This document shows positions 41,607 to 47,500 of a stretch of DNA of 47,500 nucleotides, piece by piece. Below the pieces are notes generated by a model. That model was not told the DNA's origin. It was given only the letters and a program-made list of their open reading frames with translations, and made no database searches. Source of the stretch: Botryococcus braunii. Its lineage: Eukaryota; Chlorophyta; Trebouxiophyceae. A program made the translations under genes and the position numbers. The DNA is taken from positions 70,001 through 117,500 of the forward strand of contig MVGU01001085.1 in the NCBI GenBank assembly GCA_002005505.1, written 5' to 3'. Every line of letters starts with the position of its first letter. The first letter of the stretch is position 1.

Positions 41607-43950
41607 ATGGCTGGCCTTTTGTCTCACATTGGTCCCATGCACCAATTCAAAATGGCTTTTTTCGATTGCCAAAGGTTGGAACAGCACAGGCGTGCTTTGG
41701 CAAGGCCAAAGTACAGGTCTGAGTCCAGGTTTGTACTGGCTTTGTCGACCGCCACCAGAATTGGAGACCTCTCTGCTGCAAGGTACCAACAAGCAGGAGG
41801 AGAATTGACGACATTGCGTAAGAAAAGGAAAACCATACGCTTGGATGGATTCCGTCCGGCCGTTGGACTGTGCATCGTCAACAATGATGGCCTAGTCTTC
41901 GCTGCTAGGTAGCTTTCGACCGCTTTCGAACAAGTTTCATGGTGCATAAGGATTTTGGTTTGAGCTTCTTCTTCTGAGGAGGGGAATAGGAGGTGTTGTT
42001 AACGTATGGAGACTGGTTCCTCTTTCCTTGCTTGAGGGCGCGCTTGAAGTAAAGCTCTCTTCAGGCTTCCATCAGGAAACGGGTTGACAAGACGACATCT
42101 TTCGTTTTCAGGGGATTGATTACTTGCTTATAAGCGATGTCAGCGAACCCGGCGAAGAGGGTATATTCCCGTGTGTGGATCGTCGCGGTATCATTAGCTA
42201 GTACTTTAACTAGAGCTGGTCGGGCGCTGCACATTGCTGTATACATACAAAATTCTCGGCACTTCTGGTCCTTAGAAATAACTCTGGTTGTGGTTCACCA
42301 AGAAATCCCCTAGTGCTTATTATTTCTAACGTATGGGGTCAACCAACAGTCCTGTCTGGGGTTGCAGGAGAGTAGATGACAAGGAAGGCACCTGGCAAAT
42401 GCCGCAGGTGCACCACTGTTTATGAAGCGGGACTCCGAGAGTCATGCCGGGTGTCAATATTTCTGCCCCAAGACACTGCTGTACACAAACAAAACAAGCT
42501 GGGCACAATGCACATACTTCTGAACCTCCTGCACCACTTTATGAAGCGGACTCCTGAAAGCTTGCTGCCATGTCTCAGATATTTGACATTGAACTTCCAC
42601 GGTTTGATATGCAAGTGCATGTTGCAGGGCGGTATAGACTGTCCAGAAGACCACTTGGAGGCAGCTATGCGGGAACTCAAGGAAGAGACAGGCATAGTCA
42701 GTGCCAAGATTGTGCATGTGGTACGCATCCTCCGTCTCGGCTGACACAACATTAACATAATCGCAATCCTGCTTTCCCTTGAATCTGAGTCGGGTTTTGA
42801 AACATTGTGGGACCCAACCCAACAAAATCTCAAACCCAACGGGAGAGATCTTATTGCTGTAAAGCACCAGAAGCAAGCAAAAGAGTCACTTTGGCTGAAG
42901 CGAAGAATGCTTCGTACTGCCGGACAGACTCCCAAAAGTAGCATGTACTTGTCCCAGAGCATGGGCTAAATTGTTGAAGTGCAGGGAGCTATGGGGTCCT
43001 CGGGGTGGGGAGTGGGGTGAGGGGGGAGCATACGAGCTGCTCCACAGTGCAAATGCTTCGTGCTGCTATAGTCCGCCCCAATAATTTCACGTGTTTTACA
43101 GTACGGTCTAGTTTACTCAATTGGATGTAGGTGTGTGGGTATGCGTCGCCCCCCCCCCCCCCCCCAACCCCCAGGGGGGTCGGTTGCAGGGTCCTTGGAG
43201 GGAGGAATGTGAGGAGCACAGGCCACATGTGTTGCACATCGTGTAACCTGCTGCGTGTCACTACCTGTTAGGAAGTAGATGTCTCCCTGTCAGGAACTTG
43301 ATGTGGCTTTTAGGAAAGGTACTCCTTGTTCTGGCAGCTGCTGCATTCATCGGAAGAGGCGATTGATGGGCTGGCGGCTTGATGACCTGGGATGGGCTTC
43401 TTTGTGCAGGCTCGGGATTGGTTCAAGTACGAATTTCCTACAGAAGTGCGGTCCATGCTCACCGGCCGCATGCTTCAGTATCGCGGACAGAGTCAGATGT
43501 GGTACAGAACCCTGACCCATTGCAGCCTAAGCCCTGAACGCTAGTCTTCTCAACCTGCACACTCCTACGCACTGACACATGCTGGCTGATTCCAGCAAAG
43601 CCAAAATGTTGCTAAAATGAATGGCCAGATAATAAATGTTGTTGTTGTATTTTATTGGTCTCTATTCAGTTGAATTTACATGAGCATGAATTGCATTTTC
43701 AAGCTGCAGCAAAGGAGGCTCTTCCTTCTGAATCTGGGTTTGATGCACAAAGTGAAATGGGGAGGGCTGGGGCCTGCAGGCACCTGATCCACTTCTATGG
43801 CAACGACCGCGAAATCGATTTGGAGCATCATGGCGAGAGGGAGTTTTCAGACTACACCTGGATGCCCTTGGACCGTCTTCCTGACGAGGTTAGCCTTCGC
43901 TCGAGTCCCCTTCTGTCTCCCCTCAAGCCCCATCCTGTCTCCTCTCACCC

Positions 43951-44034
<84 letters not shown>

Positions 44035-44035
44035 T

Positions 44036-44066
<31 letters not shown>

Positions 44067-44482
44067 TGGGGGGGGGGGGGGGGGGGCAGGGTGGGACCAG
44101 GAAGATGCTGCCCAGCTGTGAAGTCATGCGTTTACGGGTGTGATTTATACATATTATTGGCAAGGCATGAGAAGAAAGGTGCCGGGAGAGAGGAAAGCTG
44201 CTGGGAGGGATTTGTAAAGCGATTGGGTTGGGATTTGGACAGGTGGTGGCATTCAAACGGCAGGTGTACCGCCAGGTGGCTCAGGAGTTTCTGCCAGTCA
44301 TCGAAGCTCGCAGGCGGGACGATGGCACATTCAAGGCTTGGGAACTGCCCTACCACGCGCAGGGGGTTTCGGATCAGAGGGGCTCCGTGGTCCCCTTCTT
44401 CCAACGCCGATCCACCTTCATGATTGAACGCTCCCGCATCCTTCCTGTGCTGGATCAGCCACTGGGGCCAGGCCAGTTTTGA
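41607..44482 (+). CDS. Nudix hydrolase (RppH/plant NUDX26-like)
   Basis: Hydrolyses nucleoside diphosphate-linked substrates; this subgroup acts on dinucleoside polyphosphates, ppGpp or capped 5' ends, often in plastid or mitochondrion in plants. Six exons in exact phase give 291 codons plus TGA: 41607-41908, 42368-42407, 42628-42720, 43410-43501, 43780-43888, 44243-44482. GFRPAVGLCIVNNDGLVF starts the fold, [29 protein letters not shown] is split over a junction (the box G-x5-E-x7-REL-x-EE-x-G is complete), WFKYEFP and GQSQMW mark the RppH-type group, and FKRQVYRQVAQEF closes the domain. About 80 residues precede it, with many Arg and few acids early on, suggesting an organelle leader. Intron 5 carries a (TG)n. 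ATG 41607 has a purine at -3 and G at +4. Confidence 0.95.
43953..44086. repeat. (TG)n-(GGGTGA)n-(G)n array in Nudix intron 5
   Basis: (TG)n at 43953-44030 starts 64 bases after the donor; a GAGGGT hexamer run at about 44038-44064 and a G run follow. The hexamer could form a G-quadruplex with the G run. Confidence 0.95.
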
Positions 44483-44925
44483 GGCCTTAGCAATCAGTTC
44501 CCAGCGACCTTTGTTCTTTGTTGTTGTTTGTGCGCGGGGGCGCTTGCGCATCCTCATGGTGCTGGATCAGCCACTGGGGCGTGGCCAACTTTGAGGCCTC
44601 AGTATACAAGATTACATCGCCCTTCGCTCTTTGTTGTTTGTTTGTGGGGGCGTCTTGGTTGAACGCTTGCACATTGTCCGGGTGCTGCATCTGCCACTGG
44701 GCCCTAGCCAGTTTGGAGGCCGGAGGGTGCTGCATCTGCCACTGGGTCCTAGCCAGTTTGGAGGCCGTAAGCGTACAGATCCCGTCGGCCTTGCTCTTAG
44801 TTGTTTGTTTGTGGGGGCGTCTTGTCTTAAGGTGTGCTCGAACCGTGGAATTTGTAGCCGTTGTTCTTTGTTGTTTGTTTGTGTGGGGGTCTCTTGTCCG
44901 CAGGTGTCTTTGAACCGTGGCGGCA
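44420..44925 (+). repeat. Tandem repeats copying the Nudix coding tail into its 3' flank
   Basis: The last coding bases (GTGCTGGATCAGCCACTGGG then GGCCAG-TTTTGAGGCC) recur in altered form with starts at about 44451, 44563, 44686 and 44731, spacings 112, 123 and 45. Each longer unit also repeats TTTGTTGTTTGTTTGTGGGG. Two further partial units end in GAACCGTGG. The first copy is the genuine C-terminus; later copies are non-coding on the plus strand. Reverse-strand open frames here are artefacts of the repeat. Confidence 0.9.
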
Positions 44926-44949
44926 GGTTCTGAAGCGGCTGCCAAGGTC

Positions 44950-46199
44950 TCCTGCGCCTTCCCCTAGAACTGTACAAGGATTGATCGTGTGATCTGGCAG
45001 GAGCGTCTTCTGTTAAGAATCCGATACATTCATTTTCTTTTGGTAGAGTTGACTGCCATTCTTTGAGCGTTTTGATTTGTTTTGAGCGCGGCTTGTTCTG
45101 AGGAAGTGTTTCTGGCTAGGTGGTGCTGTTTTTCTGCAACACTCATGTATTAGGATATGTATATTAATTTTGCCTTCTTTCAGGCAGCACCCATGAGCCA
45201 CACATGCCTAGAGGGTGCTGTATGGGGTGCTTATAAGCCTAAGAGTTATGGTCCAGGTAGAATTCTTTTTCGTGACACGCCTGTAACGCAGAGTGCAAAA
45301 CGTCCTGTCTCAGAGTTTGTCTCTGACAGACCAACCAGCCATGTTTTGTCCTGCGCTGCCGTTCACATTGCGCCTGCCTGTACTCTAGGAGAGGGAGGGA
45401 AGGGGGGTGAGATGAGAGGGGGTTTGGGGTGAATTCACTCCATTCGTCAGGATAACTATCTTTATTAGACCACAAGGAACCCAAATCATCCATCGCCCCG
45501 ACAGCCCCACTCCCCTTACCATCCTTCTCGCCTGCCGCGTCTCAGAATCTTCACACTAACTCGGGAATCATGGACTTCCATACACCTGTGTTGATCAATA
45601 CAAGTAACTGTAGGCTAAAGCCCTGGATCCTTAATTTAGGTAGATGATTGAATCTACATTCATAGACGGGATTTCCTGCATCCACAGGGGTTGTGAGCCA
45701 TACCAACTACCTTGCCCCCGACGCACGCCATCCATTACATGCCATTGGTTCTGTAACTGTACATGGCCATTCCGCTGTACATATGAAAGCAAACACGTCA
45801 CCACCGGTAATTGTGCATTCACATGCCTTTCCTAACTTAATGAAAAGCTGTGCTCATTTAGCCCTGGGTACTTGAATTTGCGCCTCCCTTTCCCCTGAAG
45901 TAGAAATTTGCACGGCCCTACTTTCCGAAAAAGGTCCCAATGAAAACAAGCACGAGTGCGACAGTAGGACCTGTAACTCGGAAAAGCAATTGGGAGTCTC
46001 CTCCTGCCAACTCCTCCACGCTCTCTCTACCAAATTATACAACTACTCCACACGCTTTCTGGTGTGCGGTTCGGATAGGCTTCACTCCAAGTTCTCATCC
46101 CAATCACTGCGGGAGTTTCTGCATCACTTCTACCTCTCTTCCTCCCCTGGCGTACTCGTGCGGAGGGCCGGTGGTGCATGTGTGCAGGCAGATCGCTCG
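44950..46199. other. Convergent spacer between Nudix and SDR genes
   Basis: No gene recognised. It carries at about 46061-46085 a copy of TGGTGTGCGGTTNGGATAGG also found at about 14244. A short G/A-rich patch is at about 45390-45430. Confidence 0.5.
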
Positions 46200-46382
46200 T
46201 TATGCAAGGGCGTAAGGATAACTGAAGCCTGTTTGCTCCTCCAGGGTCCTCCACAGTTGGGCACGTGCAGAAGGATCGTATGCCACGCGTGGCATGCTTC
46301 TCTCCCGGGCGCCCACAAAGTACTTCCCGGTTGTACTGCGGAACGATGCCTCGGTCACAAGCTTGAACTCGTCATTTGCATC
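46200..46382 (-). CDS. C-terminal exon of a short-chain dehydrogenase/reductase
   Basis: A 61-codon phase-0 block after the acceptor GGGGTACTGCAG, ending in TAA. It reads TTGKYFVGARERSMPRVAY, then D-x6-LWRTLEEQTG, the pattern closing retinol-dehydrogenase/protochlorophyllide-reductase-like SDRs (G-K-Y-F, then LW-x-x-S/L-E-x-x-T/V-G). The cofactor (GxxxGxG) and catalytic (YxxxK) parts are absent and must lie upstream, beyond 47.5 kb or in exons I could not see. Exact substrate unknown. Confidence 0.7.
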   Translation of the reverse strand, partial: DANDEFKLVTEASFRSTTGKYFVGARERSMPRVAYDPSARAQLWRTLEEQTGFSYPYALA

Positions 46383-46402
46383 CTGCAGTACCCCACATGA
46401 CA

Positions 46403-46830
46403 TGTGTTGGGCGAGGGGGGGGGGGGGGAGTACATGTGTGTCTGGGGCCCATTTGACGATCTCCTTCCAGGTTTTTCCAGGGCTTTATTAACCAGTAGGG
46501 TTGTCAATCCCTCCCCCCCCCCCCCCGCCTCCCTCCGGGAGGAGGTTACAGCCAAGGGATCAAAATTGCCGGGAGCATCAGGGTGGGAATTCAGGGCTCT
46601 CGCCCCCATCTTCCTTTTCCTCTGACACCCCAAGGTCCCGCCGAGTGTGGCAATTTTGTTTCCCATTCATGTCCCACCAACGAAGCCATGCCTCCATGCC
46701 ATGGCCCACACACACATCCGCATTCACTTCGGGGCAGGAGGAGGGAAGGTGGGGAGGCAGAGAACCTTGATAGAACAATTAGGGCTGCGGTCTAGGTTTG
46801 GAAGAACCCGGGTTGAGTAACCTGACCGGC
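46403..46830. other. Probable SDR intron with G and C runs
   Basis: Contains a G run at about 46417-46428 and a C run at about 46513-46526. Open frames on both strands have no recognisable domain. No upstream SDR exon was found here. Confidence 0.45.
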
Positions 46831-47500
46831 CAAAACCCTGATATGGCAGCCACTAAGGCTGAAGACCCTGCGCTGGTTAAACCCTACCAATGTAGCTAGC
46901 GCGTCCCAGAAACCTCATACCCAAACCCTCCTCCAACAGTTATCACACCGGAAAACCTGCCAACTCGGTCCCCAATCAAGGCAGATGCTAGGCCTTGAGA
47001 TTGTTGATCACTAAAACTATTTTCACTGATCAGTGTGGTCAGCGTTTTATGTCAAACGGCGACCAGGTACCGCAAAACGACCTCAATAATGTGGCTTGGC
47101 AAGCCCCTGATCAGGCAACATTGACTGGGGCTGAAGAAGGTACGGTATTGGAACCCTCATCAAGTAGCGTTGAATTTGTCCAAACTATGGTGTTTATCCC
47201 CGTGCCACTGGGAGCAACACCCACACTTTTTTCTATATCAAGTAGCTGATAATGCTGCACGACCCCAACTTGAAAGGGGGATTCGGATGCAATGCGGATT
47301 CACGTGAATCAAGAAAAGAAGCCTGACTCGCTCTCAGGGCTGCATAATCTGATGAGGCAGCTTCTGATTATCAGGCAGCAGGCTCGAACAACCTTACTAT
47401 CTGAAGGCTAAATTAATGGCCAGGGTATTGGGCGTTGCCATTAGTCAAGCCCCTGACAAGGCAGCATGTAGGGTCAAAGACGCTGATTTGTCGCTAAGCC
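46831..47500. repeat. Degenerate CCTGATMAGGCAGC...GGCTGAAGACCCTG motif region
   Basis: Variants recur: CCTGATATGGCAGCCACTAA-GGCTGAAGACCCTG (about 46839), CCCCTGATCAGGCAACATTG-ACTGGGGCTGAAG (about 47106), CTGATGAGGCAGCTTCTG (about 47350), CCCCTGACAAGGCAGCATGT-AGGGTCAAAGACGCTG (about 47451). It looks like a decayed interspersed or tandem element running out of the window. Confidence 0.55.

Noticed and set aside
44487..44977. Minus-strand frames of 121-152 codons after the Nudix gene
   Set aside because: Reverse translation of the 3'-flank tandem repeat, shown by the recurring LA-x-x-QW-x-x-QH cycle.

Overview
This is a piece of an intron-rich eukaryotic nuclear genome. Conserved proteins are split into short exons joined by GT-AG introns. 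The introns and spacers carry unusually many long microsatellites: (CA/TG)n, (CT/GA)n, homopolymers and several minisatellites. The gene set is a biotin synthase with a mitochondrial-type leader, a plant-like Nudix hydrolase, a sterol-desaturase-family enzyme, a BET bromodomain protein, a BTB/BACK protein, an SGNH-type hydrolase and an SDR tail. It fits a photosynthetic protist, most likely a green-lineage alga. That is an inference: the sequence does not fix the species, and I saw no plastid, bacterial or intact viral block.

Layout. 0-4 kb: composite microsatellites, two candidate exons of an unrecognised plus-strand gene, and a decayed GAGGTRCACATCC-type repeat. 4-7.8 kb: no recognisable gene, several perfect hairpins. 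7.8-14 kb: minus-strand BTB/BACK gene with candidate 3' and 5' exons. 16.8-19.7 kb: minus-strand BET bromodomain gene, six exons. 22.1-27.8 kb: minus-strand biotin synthase, six exons, 396 codons, complete; its introns hold a 64-bp minisatellite of about 24 copies and a decayed copy of one of its own exons. 29.4-33.4 kb: plus-strand sterol desaturase/fatty acid hydroxylase, six exons, 298 codons, complete, divergent from biotin synthase. 34.6-35.1 kb: a broken coding relic. 37.2-40.6 kb: minus-strand SGNH hydrolase, four exons seen, first exon missing. 41.6-44.5 kb: plus-strand Nudix hydrolase, six exons, 291 codons, complete, followed by tandem copies of its own coding tail. 46.2-46.4 kb: last exon of a minus-strand SDR enzyme running in from beyond the window. 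46.8-47.5 kb: a decayed repeat.

The genes do not form a pathway cluster; they look like ordinary housekeeping neighbours in divergent (biotin synthase/desaturase; SGNH/Nudix) and convergent (desaturase/SGNH; Nudix/SDR) pairs. Four genes (biotin synthase, desaturase, Nudix, BET) were assembled exon by exon with matching splice phases at every junction, and these are the firmest results. The distinctive theme is repeat growth at exon edges: copied exon ends, copied 5' splice-site regions, and microsatellites lying shortly downstream of 5' splice sites.
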